Shown: positions 43,484-53,340, numbered from the stretch's first letter. The stretch: 64,000 bases of DNA from Xaviernesmea rhizosphaerae (GCF_001938945.1 NZ_MKIO01000019.1:102819-166818); one strand, 5' to 3'. Numbers and translations: made by a program. The notes: generated from the sequence alone by a model not told the origin.

Positions 43484-44956
43484 ATGACTGACGAGAGCCG
43501 CGCCATCCGCTTCATTCTCAACGACCGAACCGTCACGCTGGACGATGTCGGCCCGACCACGACGCTGCTCGACTATCTGCGCCTGTCGCGCCGCCTGACG
43601 GGCACCAAGGAAGGCTGTGCGGAGGGCGATTGCGGGGCCTGCACGGTTCTGGTCGGCCGCCTGGCGGGCGAAGAGCTGGTCTATGAAGGCGTCAATGCCT
43701 GCATCCGCTTCGTCGGCTCGCTCCATGCCACCCATGTGGTCACCGTCGAGCATCTGGCGGCGAAAGACGGCGCGCTGCACCCGGTGCAGCAGGCGCTGGT
43801 CGATTATCATGGCTCGCAATGCGGCTTCTGCACGCCGGGCTTCGTCATGTCGCTCTATGGTCTGTGGCTGTCCAAGGACAGGCCCGGCCGGGCCGATATC
43901 GAGAAGGCGCTGCAGGGCAATCTCTGTCGATGCACCGGCTACGAGCCGATCGTGCGCGCGGCGGAAGCCGTGGGCGCGGCCCGTCCCGATGCCGTCTTCG
44001 ACCCGATCCTCTCCATGCGCGACCGGGTGAGGACCGAGCTCAAGGCGATCAAGACAGGCGAGACCATCGTCATCGGCGAAGGACAGCGGCTCGTCGTTCC
44101 CGGCAGCGTCGCCGCGCTTGCCAAGGTGCTCGAAAACCATCCGCAGGCGACCATCGTCGCCGGCTCCACCGATGTGGGCCTCTGGGTGACCAAGCAGATG
44201 CGCCAGCTTTCCCCCGTCGTCTTCATCAATGGGCTGGACGCGCTGCAGGAAATCACGGAAACGCCCGATGGCCTGACGCTGGGCGCGGGCGTCACCTACT
44301 CCGCCGCCTATCCCACGCTTGCGCGACTCTATCCCGCCTTCGGCCGGCTGATCGACCGGATCGGCGGGGATCAGGTGCGAAATATGGGCACGATCGGCGG
44401 CAATGTCGCCAATGGCTCGCCGATCGGCGATACGCCGCCGGCCCTGATCGCGCTCGGCGCCCGGCTGACGCTGCGCTCAGCCAAGGGCACGCGCGTGCTG
44501 CCGCTGGAGGAGTTCTTCATCCAATATGGCCGGCAGGACCGGCAGCCGGGCGAATTCGTCGAGAGCCTGTTCATCCCGGCCGCGAAGCAAGAGGATCACT
44601 TCGCCGTCTACAAGATCTCCAAGCGCCGGGACGAGGATATTTCCGCGCTCTGTGGCGCCTTCCATCTGACGCTCGACGCGCAGGGCAAAGTCGCGACCCT
44701 GCGCATCGCCTTCGGCGGCATGGCGGGCACGCCCAAGCGCGCGGCGCAGGCGGAAGCCGCCATGATCGGCCGGATGTGGAACGAAGAGACGGTGGCGCTC
44801 GGACAGGCCGCGCTTGCCGGCGACTATCAGCCGCTGACGGACTGGCGGGCGAGTGCGGCCTATCGCAGCCTGACGGCCGCCAATCTCCTGACCCGCTTCC
44901 TCCTGGAAACAACAGGGCAAGCGGCCGAACTCACGCGCTTCACCGGCGCCGCCTGA
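43484..44956 (+). CDS. xdhA: Xanthine dehydrogenase small subunit (Fe-S/FAD)
   Basis: A 490-residue subunit of XdhAB, which oxidises hypoxanthine and xanthine to urate. The plant-type [2Fe-2S] domain has Cys45, Cys50, Cys53 and Cys73 (CAEGDCGAC...C). The second [2Fe-2S] domain has Cys112, Cys115, Cys147 and Cys149 (CGFC...CRC). The FAD domain follows ([19 protein letters not shown], then [17 protein letters not shown]) and the CO_deh_flav_C domain ends the chain. It is the first gene of xdhABC. Its start overlaps a tandem repeat that could matter for expression. Confidence 0.96.
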   Translation: MTDESRAIRFILNDRTVTLDDVGPTTTLLDYLRLSRRLTGTKEGCAEGDCGACTVLVGRLAGEELVYEGVNACIRFVGSLHATHVVTVEHLAAKDGALHPVQQALVDYHGSQCGFCTPGFVMSLYGLWLSKDRPGRADIEKALQGNLCRCTGYEPIVRAAEAVGAARPDAVFDPILSMRDRVRTELKAIKTGETIVIGEGQRLVVPGSVAALAKVLENHPQATIVAGSTDVGLWVTKQMRQLSPVVFINGLDALQEITETPDGLTLGAGVTYSAAYPTLARLYPAFGRLIDRIGGDQVRNMGTIGGNVANGSPIGDTPPALIALGARLTLRSAKGTRVLPLEEFFIQYGRQDRQPGEFVESLFIPAAKQEDHFAVYKISKRRDEDISALCGAFHLTLDAQGKVATLRIAFGGMAGTPKRAAQAEAAMIGRMWNEETVALGQAALAGDYQPLTDWRASAAYRSLTAANLLTRFLLETTGQAAELTRFTGAA

Positions 44957-45052
44957 ACCGGCGGCACCCGGCGCCGGCCCTAAGGCCGCAGCGCCCCATG
45001 CCGCGCCCCGGACCATGCCGCAGCCCTGCGGCCTCAAGAGGAGGACATCGTT

Positions 45053-47395
45053 ATGGATGCCACCGCTTTCGAAGACAAGACCACCGCCCCGCTCTCGGCC
45101 CCGATGCACGCCGCCCGCCGGCATGATTCCGCCCACAAGCATGTGGCCGGCTCGGCCGACTATATCGACGACATGCCCGAACCCGCCGGAACGCTGCATG
45201 CCGCGCTCGGCATGACCGACCGGGCCCATGCGCAAATCCTGTCGATGGATTTCACCGATGTCGAGAAGACGCCGGGCGTGGTCTGCGTGCTCACCGCGCG
45301 CGACATGCCGCATTCCAACGACATCAGCCCCAGCCATCTCGATGACGAGCCGGTTCTGGCCGATGGTCTGGTGCAGTTCCACGGGCAGCCGGCTTTCGCC
45401 GTCATCGCCGAGACGCGCGAACAGGCCCGCCGCGCCGCCCGGCTGGCGAAGATCGTCTATCGCGACCTGCCGCATGTGATCGACCCGGCCGAGGCGATCG
45501 AACAGGGCGCCCCGCTCGTCACCAAGCCGCTGACGCTGAAGCGCGGCGAGGCCGAAGCGGCACTGGATCAGTCCCCCCGCACACTCAAGGGGCGCATGCG
45601 CATCGGCGGGCAGGAGCATTTCTATCTCGAAAGCCACATCGCCTTTGCCATTCCCGGCGAGGATGACGATGTCACCGTCTGGTCCTCCACCCAGCATCCG
45701 AGCGAAGTTCAGCACATGGTCTCGCATGTGCTGGGCGTGCCGTCCCATGCCGTTACCGTTCAGGTCCGGCGCATGGGCGGCGGCTTCGGCGGCAAGGAGA
45801 CGCAGGGCAACCAGTTCGCCGCGCTCGCCGCCGTCGCCGCCAAGAAGCTGAACCGCCCGGTGAAGTTCCGGCCCGACCGCGACGAGGACATGACCGCGAC
45901 GGGCAAGCGCCATGACTTCGTGGTGGACTACGAGGTCGGCTTCGACGCGGACGGCCATATCCTGGCGGTGAAGGCGAATTATGCAGCCCGCTGCGGCTTC
46001 TCCTCCGATCTCTCGGGTCCGGTAACCGACCGCGCGCTATTTCATGCCGATAACGCCTATTTTTATCCGCATGTGCTGCTCACCTCGCAGCCGCTGAAGA
46101 CAAACACCGTCTCCAACACCGCCTATCGCGGCTTTGGCGGTCCGCAGGGCATGGTCGGCGGCGAGCGGATGATCGAGGAGGTCGCCTATGCGCTGGGCCT
46201 CGATCCGCTGGAGGTGCGCAAGCGCAATTTCTATGGCGAGCCGGGCTCGGGCCGCGACCTCACCCCCTATCACCAGGAGGTGGAGGACAACATCATCGCC
46301 AGGCTGGTGGACGAGCTGGAGCGCGATGCCGATTACCAGGCCCGCCGCAAGGCCATCCTCGCCTTCAACGAGACCAGCCGGGTGATCAGGAAGGGCATCG
46401 CCCTGACCCCGGTCAAGTTCGGCATCTCCTTCACCATGACCGCCTTCAACCAGGCCGGCGCCCTGGTCCATGTCTATCAGGATGGCTCGATCCACCTGAA
46501 CCATGGCGGCACGGAAATGGGCCAGGGGCTCTATACCAAGGTGGCGCAGGTGATCGCCGATTGCTTCCAGGTCGATCTGGAGCGGGTGAAGATCACCGCC
46601 ACCACCACGGGCAAGGTGCCGAACACCTCGGCCACGGCCGCCTCCTCCGGCTCGGACCTGAACGGCATGGCCGCCTTCGATGCAGCGCGCCAGATCAAGG
46701 AGCGGCTGATCGCCTTTGCCGCCGAGCGCTGGCAGACGACGCCCGACGCCATCCGCTTCGTGCCCAACCATGTGGAGATCGGAACGGAGCGCATCCCCTT
46801 CCCCGAACTGGTCAAGCTCGCCTATTTCGCCCGTGTGCATCTCTCCGCCGCCGGCTTCTACAAGACGCCGAAGATCCACTGGAACCGCGAGACCGGGCGC
46901 GGCATGCCCTTCTACTATTTTGCCTATGGCGCTTCGTGCTCCGAAGTGTCGATCGACACGCTGACGGGCGAATATATGGTGGATCGGGTGGACGTGCTGC
47001 ACGATGTCGGCCGCTCGCTCAATCCGGCCATCGATATCGGCCAGGTCGAGGGCGCATTCGTCCAGGGCATGGGCTGGCTGACCACGGAAGAGCTGTGGTG
47101 GGACGACAAGGGGCGGCTGCGCACCCATGCGCCCTCCACCTACAAGATCCCGCTGGCCTCCGACCGCCCGAAGATCTTCAACGTCAAGCTGGCCGACTGG
47201 TCGGAAAACCGCCAGCCGACCATCGGCCGCTCCAAGGCCGTGGGCGAGCCGCCCTTCATGCTGCCGATCTCGGTGCTGGAAGCCCTGTCGATGGCCGTCG
47301 CCTCCGTCGATGGCTACCGGCAGTGCCCGAAGCTCGATGCGCCGGCGACGCCCGAGCGGGTGCTGATGGCGGTGGAGCGGCTGAAGCGAGGCTGA
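45053..47395 (+). CDS. xdhB: Xanthine dehydrogenase large subunit (molybdenum cofactor)
   Basis: A 780-residue catalytic subunit. The N-terminal Ald_Xan_dh_C domain starts at SAHKHVAGSADYIDDMPEP. The molybdopterin domain has GQEHFYLESHIAFAIPGED, VRRMGGGFGGKETQG, NTAYRGFGGPQG, HGGTEMGQGLYTKVAQV and, near the C-terminus, GRSKAVGEPPFMLPISV with the catalytic Glu in GEPP. The ATG at 45053 follows GAGGAGG. It lies 96 bases after xdhA and one base before xdhC. Confidence 0.96.
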   Translation: MDATAFEDKTTAPLSAPMHAARRHDSAHKHVAGSADYIDDMPEPAGTLHAALGMTDRAHAQILSMDFTDVEKTPGVVCVLTARDMPHSNDISPSHLDDEPVLADGLVQFHGQPAFAVIAETREQARRAARLAKIVYRDLPHVIDPAEAIEQGAPLVTKPLTLKRGEAEAALDQSPRTLKGRMRIGGQEHFYLESHIAFAIPGEDDDVTVWSSTQHPSEVQHMVSHVLGVPSHAVTVQVRRMGGGFGGKETQGNQFAALAAVAAKKLNRPVKFRPDRDEDMTATGKRHDFVVDYEVGFDADGHILAVKANYAARCGFSSDLSGPVTDRALFHADNAYFYPHVLLTSQPLKTNTVSNTAYRGFGGPQGMVGGERMIEEVAYALGLDPLEVRKRNFYGEPGSGRDLTPYHQEVEDNIIARLVDELERDADYQARRKAILAFNETSRVIRKGIALTPVKFGISFTMTAFNQAGALVHVYQDGSIHLNHGGTEMGQGLYTKVAQVIADCFQVDLERVKITATTTGKVPNTSATAASSGSDLNGMAAFDAARQIKERLIAFAAERWQTTPDAIRFVPNHVEIGTERIPFPELVKLAYFARVHLSAAGFYKTPKIHWNRETGRGMPFYYFAYGASCSEVSIDTLTGEYMVDRVDVLHDVGRSLNPAIDIGQVEGAFVQGMGWLTTEELWWDDKGRLRTHAPSTYKIPLASDRPKIFNVKLADWSENRQPTIGRSKAVGEPPFMLPISVLEALSMAVASVDGYRQCPKLDAPATPERVLMAVERLKRG

Positions 47396-47396
47396 G

Positions 47397-48221
47397 ATGG
47401 ACGGGCTCGCCGCCTTCCTCGCCGCCAACCGCGATCTCGCTCTCGTGGAGATCCTCGCGGTCAAGGGTTCGGCCCCGCGCGAGACCGACGCCTTCATGCT
47501 GGTCGGACGCGACACGCTGTTCGGCACGATCGGCGGCGGGCAGCTCGAATATCTGGCCATTGACGAAGCGCGGCGCCTGCTCGACGGCGATGGGACGGAA
47601 CGGCTGCGCGATGTCGCGCTCGGGCCGGCGATCGGACAGTGCTGCGGCGGTCGCGTCAGCCTCCGGCTCTCCCGGCTGGAGGAGACCGACCGTGTACCCC
47701 TGATGGCGCGGATCGCGGCGGAGGCACGAACCCTGCCCGAGGTCTGGCTGTTCGGCGCGGGCCATGTCGGCAAGGCGCTGGCCTCGGCGCTCGCGCCCCT
47801 GCCCTTTCTCACCCGCGTGGTCGAGACCCGCGCGGAGGAACTGCGTGGCTTGCCACAGGGGATCGACGCCCGCCTGACCGCCCTGCCCGAAGCGGAAGTC
47901 GATCGGGCCGCGCCCGGAGCGGCGATCGTTATCCTTACCCACGACCATGCGTTGGACTTTCTGATCGCCACCCGCGCATTGCAGCGCGGCGATCTCGCCT
48001 ATGTCGGCATGATCGGCTCGGCGACCAAGAAGGCCACCTTCCGCCGCTATGCCGCCGGCGAGGGCCTGTCGCCGCAGGAGATCGCCCGATTGACCCTGCC
48101 GATCGGCGGCAGCGCGGTGCGCGACAAGCGCCCGGCCGTCATCGCCGCGCTGACGGCGGCGGAACTCCTCACCGTCCAATCAAGGGCGAAAAATCCCGTC
48201 GAAATCGTAGCGAGGGGCTGA
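47397..48221 (+). CDS. xdhC: XdhC, molybdenum cofactor insertion protein
   Basis: A 274-residue chaperone that binds Mo cofactor, promotes its sulfuration and delivers it to XdhB. The XdhC_CoxI N-terminal domain shows VKGSAPRETDAFMLV, GTIGGGQLE and the Cys82-Cys83 pair in GQCCGGRVSLRL. The C-terminal Rossmann domain has WLFGAGHVGKALA and YVGMIGSATKKATFRR. Spaced one base from xdhB, it is clearly translated from the same message. Confidence 0.95.
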   Translation: MDGLAAFLAANRDLALVEILAVKGSAPRETDAFMLVGRDTLFGTIGGGQLEYLAIDEARRLLDGDGTERLRDVALGPAIGQCCGGRVSLRLSRLEETDRVPLMARIAAEARTLPEVWLFGAGHVGKALASALAPLPFLTRVVETRAEELRGLPQGIDARLTALPEAEVDRAAPGAAIVILTHDHALDFLIATRALQRGDLAYVGMIGSATKKATFRRYAAGEGLSPQEIARLTLPIGGSAVRDKRPAVIAALTAAELLTVQSRAKNPVEIVARG

Positions 48222-48252
48222 GCGGCCCCAGATCCAGGCGCGAGCATCGGCA

Positions 48253-48501
48253 TCAGAAACGCTGATCGTCCGGCGGCGGATCACGCCCGTCCATCAGCCC
48301 GATATCGCGCTTGAGATGATCCTGCATCACCTCCAGATCCAGCCGCGCGCCGCGGCGGCCGCGCCAGCGCAGGATTTGCGCGAGGAAGCCCACAAAGCTC
48401 GGCGCGCCGGACGCCTTGTCAGGGCAATGTGTTTGCGTTGCGAGCCAGGTCATCTTCCCATCCGCCATCAGAAAAACTGCTTGCAGCTTGCGCGCGGACA
48501 T
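48253..48501 (-). CDS. Small DUF1127-like protein
   Basis: An 82-residue protein. The C-terminal third (ILRWRGRRGARLDLEVMQDHLKRDIGLMDG) resembles the DUF1127/YjiS motif W-x-RR...L..L....L.DIGL, found in small basic proteins of alphaproteobacteria, some of which bind RNA or act in phosphate and carbon stress. The N-terminal part (SARKLQAVFLMADGKMTW) is not recognised. It is divergent from the LysR gene across 50 bases. The ATG at 48501 is preferred to a TTG at 48519. Assignment is tentative. Confidence 0.6.
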   Translation of the reverse strand: MSARKLQAVFLMADGKMTWLATQTHCPDKASGAPSFVGFLAQILRWRGRRGARLDLEVMQDHLKRDIGLMDGRDPPPDDQRF

Positions 48502-48551
48502 GGTGAAACGCCAATGCAATCTCTTGACCCTGCCATCAGGTGGACTGATCC

Positions 48552-49457
48552 ATGAAAATCTCCCGTCAGGTTCCGCTGCATGCTCTGAGGGTGTTCGAGG
48601 CCGTCGCGCGGCTGCAGAGTTTCACCCGCGCCGGCGAGGAGCTGGCGCTGACGCAGACGGCGGTGAGCTATCAGATCAAGCTGTTGGAGGATCATCTGGG
48701 CGAGCCGGTCTTCCTGCGCCGCCCGCGCCAGATCGTGCTGACCGAGGCGGGCGAGCGCATGCTGCCTAAGATCGTGCAGGGGCTGGATCTGCTGGCCGAT
48801 GCGCTGGCGTCCGCCCGCGCGCCGGCCGAGGAGGTGCTGCTGATCCATTCGCCGCCGACCTTCGCCCAGCAATGGCTGACCTACAATCTCGGCCGCTTCC
48901 ACATGCTGCAGCCCTCGATCGCCGTGCGGCTGAAGGCAGCCGGCGAAACGATCGATTTCGACCGCACGCCCGGCGATATCGCCATTCGCTGGGGCCGAGG
49001 CGACTGGCCGGGGCTCTCAGCGCACTTCCTCATGTGTTTGGATTTTTCCCCGGTGCTGAGCCCCGCGCTGGCCGAGAGCATAGGCGGCGTGACGACACCG
49101 GCCGATCTGCTGAAGCTGCCGATCATCAGCCCGACGGATCCCTGGTGGCGTCTGTGGTTTGCCGCCGCCGGCGTCGATTCCTCCGAGCTCGCGCAACGGC
49201 CCAAGAATGATTTCGGCATCCAGTCGCTCGATGCCGGCGCGGCCATGGCCGGCCAGGGCGTGGCCATCATCAACCCCGGACATTACCACAACGAGATGGC
49301 CGCCGGCCTCTTGATCCAGCCTTTCGCGCTGACCTGCAATGACGGGCGGGATTACTGGCTGGTCTACCCGGAGCGGCGGAGCAACCAGCCGAAGATCAAG
49401 GCCTTCCGCGACTGGATCCTGGCCGAGATGGCCGCCGAACAGGCCGCAGCGTCTTAG
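48552..49457 (+). CDS. LysR-family transcriptional regulator (GcvA-like)
   Basis: A 301-residue regulator. Residues 5-65 form the winged HTH (LHALRVFEAVARLQSFTRAGEELALTQTAVSYQIKLLEDHLGEPVFLRR). The substrate-binding domain from about 90 has VRLKAAGETIDFDRTPGDIAIRWGRGDWPGL, typical of the GcvA/AmpR branch. Placement between xdhABC and puuD-guaD suggests it controls purine catabolism, possibly sensing a purine; this is inference from position. The ATG at 48552 lies 50 bases from the divergent DUF1127-like gene. Confidence 0.92.
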   Translation: MKISRQVPLHALRVFEAVARLQSFTRAGEELALTQTAVSYQIKLLEDHLGEPVFLRRPRQIVLTEAGERMLPKIVQGLDLLADALASARAPAEEVLLIHSPPTFAQQWLTYNLGRFHMLQPSIAVRLKAAGETIDFDRTPGDIAIRWGRGDWPGLSAHFLMCLDFSPVLSPALAESIGGVTTPADLLKLPIISPTDPWWRLWFAAAGVDSSELAQRPKNDFGIQSLDAGAAMAGQGVAIINPGHYHNEMAAGLLIQPFALTCNDGRDYWLVYPERRSNQPKIKAFRDWILAEMAAEQAAAS

Positions 49458-49517
49458 GGTGAAGACGGAGGCCGACGCGTCGGGCCGTGTCCTGCCCCCC
49501 AACCCGACCGGCTCGGA

Positions 49518-50147
49518 TCACGCCCGCTGGAAAGCCAGATGCAGGCCGAGGCCGACCAGGATTGTGCCGCCGGCCTTCTGCATCCAGCCGCGGGCGCGGG
49601 CGGAACGCTGGAACGCCTTCAGCACCATGCCGGCCAGGAACACGCCGACGAGATCGGCCAGCGTGAAGATCACATTGACGATGACGCCAAGGAGCAGGAA
49701 CTGCAGCCAGACCGGCAGGCCGGCGCCGGCATCGACGAATTGCGGCAGGAAGGCGAGGAAGAAGATCGCGGTCTTAGGATTGAGCAGCTCGACCGTGACG
49801 CTCTGCAGGAACGCCCGTCGCGGCGCGGCCGCCGGCACGGGACGATCCGCCTCATTCTCCGTCCGGCTGCGAAACAGGGCGATGCCGAGCCAGACCAGAT
49901 AGGCGGCGCCGGCGAGCTTCACCAGCGCATAGGCCATGGGCACGGCCTGCAGCAGCGCCGACAGCCCAGCCGCCGCCGCCACGACATGAAAATAGGCGCC
50001 GATATGAATGCCCAGAACCGCCATAAGACCGGCGCGTCGCCCGCCGGCCACCGTGCGCGCGGCGGCATAGAGCATGGCCGGACCGGGAAGGAAGGCGAAG
50101 AGCGCGGTGGTGACCACGAAGGCGGCGATGAGATTAAAGGAGGGCAT
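49518..50147 (-). CDS. LysE family translocator
   Basis: A 209-residue membrane exporter (RhtB/LysE group) with about six helices: FNLIAAFVVTTALFAFLPGPAMLYAAART carries the conserved PGP...R motif. GLMAVLGIHIGAYFHVVAAAAGLSALL and KTAIFFLAFLPQFVDAG (the NPK-AIFF-PQF motif) follow. It probably exports an amino acid or related metabolite. The ATG at 50147 with AAGGAG ahead is chosen over an open frame to 50306. It converges with the LysR gene and diverges from puuD. Confidence 0.91.
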   Translation of the reverse strand: MPSFNLIAAFVVTTALFAFLPGPAMLYAAARTVAGGRRAGLMAVLGIHIGAYFHVVAAAAGLSALLQAVPMAYALVKLAGAAYLVWLGIALFRSRTENEADRPVPAAAPRRAFLQSVTVELLNPKTAIFFLAFLPQFVDAGAGLPVWLQFLLLGVIVNVIFTLADLVGVFLAGMVLKAFQRSARARGWMQKAGGTILVGLGLHLAFQRA

Positions 50148-50486
50148 GGGCGGCGGCGCTCGAAGCAGAAGGATGGAACAGGTGTCAAGGACGAGCCGCA
50201 GCATGCGCGCGCGGATGAACAAGCGCAAGCAGCGGGAATACCAAGTGTCGGTGGAAGGAAACAGCCGCCGCAGCCTTTCTGTCGCCCTCAAAGAAAACGT
50301 CCACATTTAAGTGACTGCTGGCCCTTCCCCCATCCGTTGCTTTTCTGCAAGATGGTCAAGGGGGCTGATGATAGGGCATCTCTGGTGATCCCGGGATCAC
50401 CGTCAATGACCTATGCATTTTTCGCCGCATTGTCCGACGCCGAAGCGATCGCGCTTGGGATGGACATGCTCTAGCAGGGGTGCTCG
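50148..50486. other. Divergent intergenic region LysE / puuD
   Basis: About 340 bases with the promoters of the LysE-type gene and puuD. An 18-bp perfect palindrome lies at 50384-50401. The right end contains ATGCTCTAG, as in the ends of the mosaic repeats elsewhere, but no full repeat copy can be made out. Confidence 0.5.
50384..50401. promoter_or_regulatory. 18-bp perfect palindrome upstream of puuD
   Basis: GGTGATCCCGGGATCACC is perfectly self-complementary. It lies 85 bases before the puuD ATG in a region that must hold the puuD-guaD promoter. Such a site suits a homodimeric repressor; the regulator is not known. Confidence 0.55.
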
Positions 50487-51719
50487 ATGTACGAATTCGC
50501 GATCGCATGGGAATGGTTGACCTTCGCCGTGCGCTGGCTGCACGTGGTAACCGCGATCGCCTGGATCGGCTCGTCCTTCTATTTCATCGCGCTCGACCTA
50601 GGCCTTGTGAAGCGCCCGCATCTGCCGCCCGGCGCCTATGGCGAGGAATGGCAGGTGCATGGCGGCGGTTTCTATCACATCCAGAAATATCTGGTGGCCC
50701 CGGCCTCCATGCCCGAGCATCTGACCTGGTTCAAATGGGAGAGCTACGCCACTTGGCTGTCCGGCTTCGCCATGCTCTGTCTCGTCTATTATGGCGGGGC
50801 CGATCTCTTCCTGATCGACCGGCACGTGCTGGACATCTCCGCCCCGGTCGCCATCCTCATCTCGCTTGCCTCGCTTTCAATCGGCTGGATCTGCTACGAT
50901 CTCCTGTGCAAGTCGCCGCTCGGCAAGAACACCTGGGCGCTGATGGGCCTGCTCTATGTCGTGCTGGTGGCCATGGCCTGGGGCTATACGCAGCTCTTCA
51001 CCGGCCGTGCCGCCTTCCTGCATCTGGGCGCCTTCACGGCGACGATCATGTCGGCCAACGTGTTCTTCATCATCATGCCGAACCAGCGCATCGTCGTGGC
51101 GGACCTGATTGCAGGGCGCACGCCGGATCCGAAATACGGGCAGATCGCCAAGCAGCGCTCGCTGCATAACAACTATCTGACGCTGCCCGTCATCTTCTTC
51201 ATGCTGTCGAACCATTATCCGCTGGCCTTCGCCACGGCCTATAACTGGGTGATCGCAGCACTCGTGTTCCTGATGGGCGTGACGATCCGCCACTGGTTCA
51301 ACACGACGCACGCCCGCAAGGGCCGGCCGACCTGGACCTGGCTCGTCACGCTGATCCTGTTCATCCTGATCATGTGGCTCTCCACCGTGCCGCGCGCCAC
51401 CGCGCCGGGTGAGGCCGCCGAAACCGTGGCGCCCGCCTTCCAGCGCTTTGCCGACAACGCCCATTTCCCGGCGGTGAAGGAGACGATCTCGACCCGCTGC
51501 TCCATGTGCCACGCGGCCGAACCCGTCTATGAAGGCCTTGCCCGGCCGCCGAAGAATGTCCGCTTCGACACCGATGCCGAGATCGCCGCCCATGCGCGCG
51601 AAATCTATCTCCAGGCAGGCCGCGCCCATGCCATGCCGCCCGGCAACCTCACCGACATGACCGAAAAGGAACGCGCGCTGCTGACCGCCTGGTTCGAAAG
51701 CGCCGTGAAGACCCGCTGA
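50487..51719 (+). CDS. puuD: Urate hydroxylase PuuD (membrane, cytochrome c-fused)
   Basis: A 410-residue membrane oxidase that converts urate to 5-hydroxyisourate and passes electrons to the respiratory chain. Residues 10-300 have eight or nine membrane segments (WLHVVTAIAWIGSSFYFIALD, MSANVFFIIMPNQRIVVADLIAG, ITLPVIFFMLSNHYP-like region) of the DUF989 domain. The C-terminal domain is a cytochrome c with the haem motif CSMCH at 338-342 and an MPPGN axial Met region. The ATG at 50487 follows AGGGGTG. Two bases separate it from guaD. Confidence 0.95.
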   Translation: MYEFAIAWEWLTFAVRWLHVVTAIAWIGSSFYFIALDLGLVKRPHLPPGAYGEEWQVHGGGFYHIQKYLVAPASMPEHLTWFKWESYATWLSGFAMLCLVYYGGADLFLIDRHVLDISAPVAILISLASLSIGWICYDLLCKSPLGKNTWALMGLLYVVLVAMAWGYTQLFTGRAAFLHLGAFTATIMSANVFFIIMPNQRIVVADLIAGRTPDPKYGQIAKQRSLHNNYLTLPVIFFMLSNHYPLAFATAYNWVIAALVFLMGVTIRHWFNTTHARKGRPTWTWLVTLILFILIMWLSTVPRATAPGEAAETVAPAFQRFADNAHFPAVKETISTRCSMCHAAEPVYEGLARPPKNVRFDTDAEIAAHAREIYLQAGRAHAMPPGNLTDMTEKERALLTAWFESAVKTR

Positions 51720-51721
51720 CC

Positions 51722-53041
51722 ATGACCCTCACCCTCCTGCGCGGCCGCACGCTCTCCTTCACCCGCCTGCCCCAAGACCTGACCGACACCGGCGCCTTCG
51801 CCTATGAGAGCGACGGGGCGGTGCTGGTCGAAAACGGGCTGATCGTCGCAAGTGGCGCCTATGAGCGCGTCCGCGCCGATCTCGGTGCACGCGAGGCGGT
51901 CGAGATCGACCATCGCCCGCATCTGATCCTGCCGGGCTTCATCGACACGCATCTGCACTTCCCGCAGATGCAGGTGATCGGCTCCTATGCGGCCAATCTG
52001 CTGGAGTGGTTGAACACCTATACCTTTCCCGAGGAATGCCGCTTCGTGGAAAGCGCGCATGCCGAGCGCATCGCCACGCATTTCTTCGACGAGATGGTGC
52101 GCCATGGCACGACGACCGCGGTGGCCTATTGCTCGGTGCACAAGGCCTCGGCAGACGCCTTCTTTGCCGAAGCGCTGAAGCGCGACATGCGCATGATCGC
52201 CGGCAAGGTGATGATGGACCGCAACGCGCCGCAGGGTCTCATCGATACGCCCGAAATGGGCTATGACGAGACCCGCGCGGTGATCGAGCAATGGCACGGC
52301 AAGGGCCGCAACCATGTGGCCATCACCCCGCGCTTCGCCATCACCTCCACGCCGGAGCAGATGTCGGCGGCGCAAGCGCTTGCGCGCGAATTTCCCGACT
52401 TGCACATCCAGACGCATCTGTCGGAAAACCGCGACGAGATCAGCTTCACCGCCTCGCTCTATCCTGACGCGGTGGATTATACCGACGTCTATGCCCGTTA
52501 TGGCCTGCTGGGGCCCAAGACGCTCTTCGGCCATTGCATCCACCTCTCCGAGCGCGAGATGGACGCGATGAGCGAGACCGGCTCGGTGGCGGTGCATTGC
52601 CCGACCTCGAACCTGTTTTTGGGCTCCGGCCTCTTCCCGCTGAAACGACTGACGGGCCGCGAGCGGCCGGTGCGCGTCTCCGTGGCCACCGATATCGGCG
52701 GCGGCTCCAGCTATTCCATGCTGCGCACCATGGACGAGGCCTACAAGATCCAGCAGCTCCTCAGCGAACGGCTGAACCCCTTCGAAAGCTTCTACCGGAT
52801 GACGCTCGGCAATGCCGAGGCGCTGAGCCTGGAAGACCGGATCGGCACGCTTGCACCCGGCAGCGATGCCGATCTCGTGGTGCTCGACGTTGCCGCGACG
52901 CCGGCCATGGCGCTGAAGGCCGAGGTCATCCGCTCGCTCGCCGACGAACTGTTCCTGCTGCAGACCATGGGCGACGACCGGGCCATCGCGGAGACCTATG
53001 TGGCCGGCAAGCCGGCCAAGGCGGGATTGGCCGCGGCGTGA
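51722..53041 (+). CDS. guaD: Guanine deaminase
   Basis: A 439-residue amidohydrolase that converts guanine to xanthine. The zinc motif is [13 protein letters not shown] (His77, His79). TYTFPEECRF, THLSENRDEI, LFGHCIHLSEREM and VATDIGGGSSYSMLRTMDEAYK are specific for guanine deaminase. It is two bases after puuD and clearly co-translated. Together with xdhABC it brings guanine into urate production. Confidence 0.96.
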   Translation: MTLTLLRGRTLSFTRLPQDLTDTGAFAYESDGAVLVENGLIVASGAYERVRADLGAREAVEIDHRPHLILPGFIDTHLHFPQMQVIGSYAANLLEWLNTYTFPEECRFVESAHAERIATHFFDEMVRHGTTTAVAYCSVHKASADAFFAEALKRDMRMIAGKVMMDRNAPQGLIDTPEMGYDETRAVIEQWHGKGRNHVAITPRFAITSTPEQMSAAQALAREFPDLHIQTHLSENRDEISFTASLYPDAVDYTDVYARYGLLGPKTLFGHCIHLSEREMDAMSETGSVAVHCPTSNLFLGSGLFPLKRLTGRERPVRVSVATDIGGGSSYSMLRTMDEAYKIQQLLSERLNPFESFYRMTLGNAEALSLEDRIGTLAPGSDADLVVLDVAATPAMALKAEVIRSLADELFLLQTMGDDRAIAETYVAGKPAKAGLAAA

Positions 53042-53069
53042 GGCAGGAACTTCAGCCCGATCCTCTGGA

Positions 53070-53336
53070 TCAATAATGAAAGCGGCATTGGATAATCGTC
53101 ACGGCCTGCTGATCTCCGGCGCCGGAGACCGTGTAGATCAGCCTGTGTTCGCCTGAGATACGGCGGGACCAATAGCCTTTCAGGTTTTGCCGAAGTGGCT
53201 CCGGTTTGCCTATGCCTTGGAAAGGATGTCGAAGGATATCCTTTATGAGTTCGTTGACCCGCCCCTGGAGCGTTTGGTCATGTTCCTGCCAATAAAGATA
53301 GTCTTCCCAGGCATTTCGATGCCAGACAAGAAGCAC
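53070..53336 (-). CDS. yoeB: YoeB-family mRNA interferase toxin
   Basis: An 88-residue RelE-superfamily toxin that cleaves mRNA in the ribosomal A site. Conserved residues are Glu46 in GKPEPLR, Arg59/Arg65 in YWSRRISGEHRLIY and the C-terminal His87-Tyr88, all intact, so it is probably active. The start is GTG at 53336 (VLLVWHRNAWEDYLYW), preceded by GAGGAA inside the end of yefM. It lies four bases after the yefM stop. Confidence 0.94.
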   Translation of the reverse strand: MLLVWHRNAWEDYLYWQEHDQTLQGRVNELIKDILRHPFQGIGKPEPLRQNLKGYWSRRISGEHRLIYTVSGAGDQQAVTIIQCRFHY

Positions 53337-53340
53337 TGCG

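Noticed and set aside
46037..47971. 644-codon reverse ORF opposite xdhB and xdhC
   Set aside because: Antisense to two well-defined genes; no recognisable domain.
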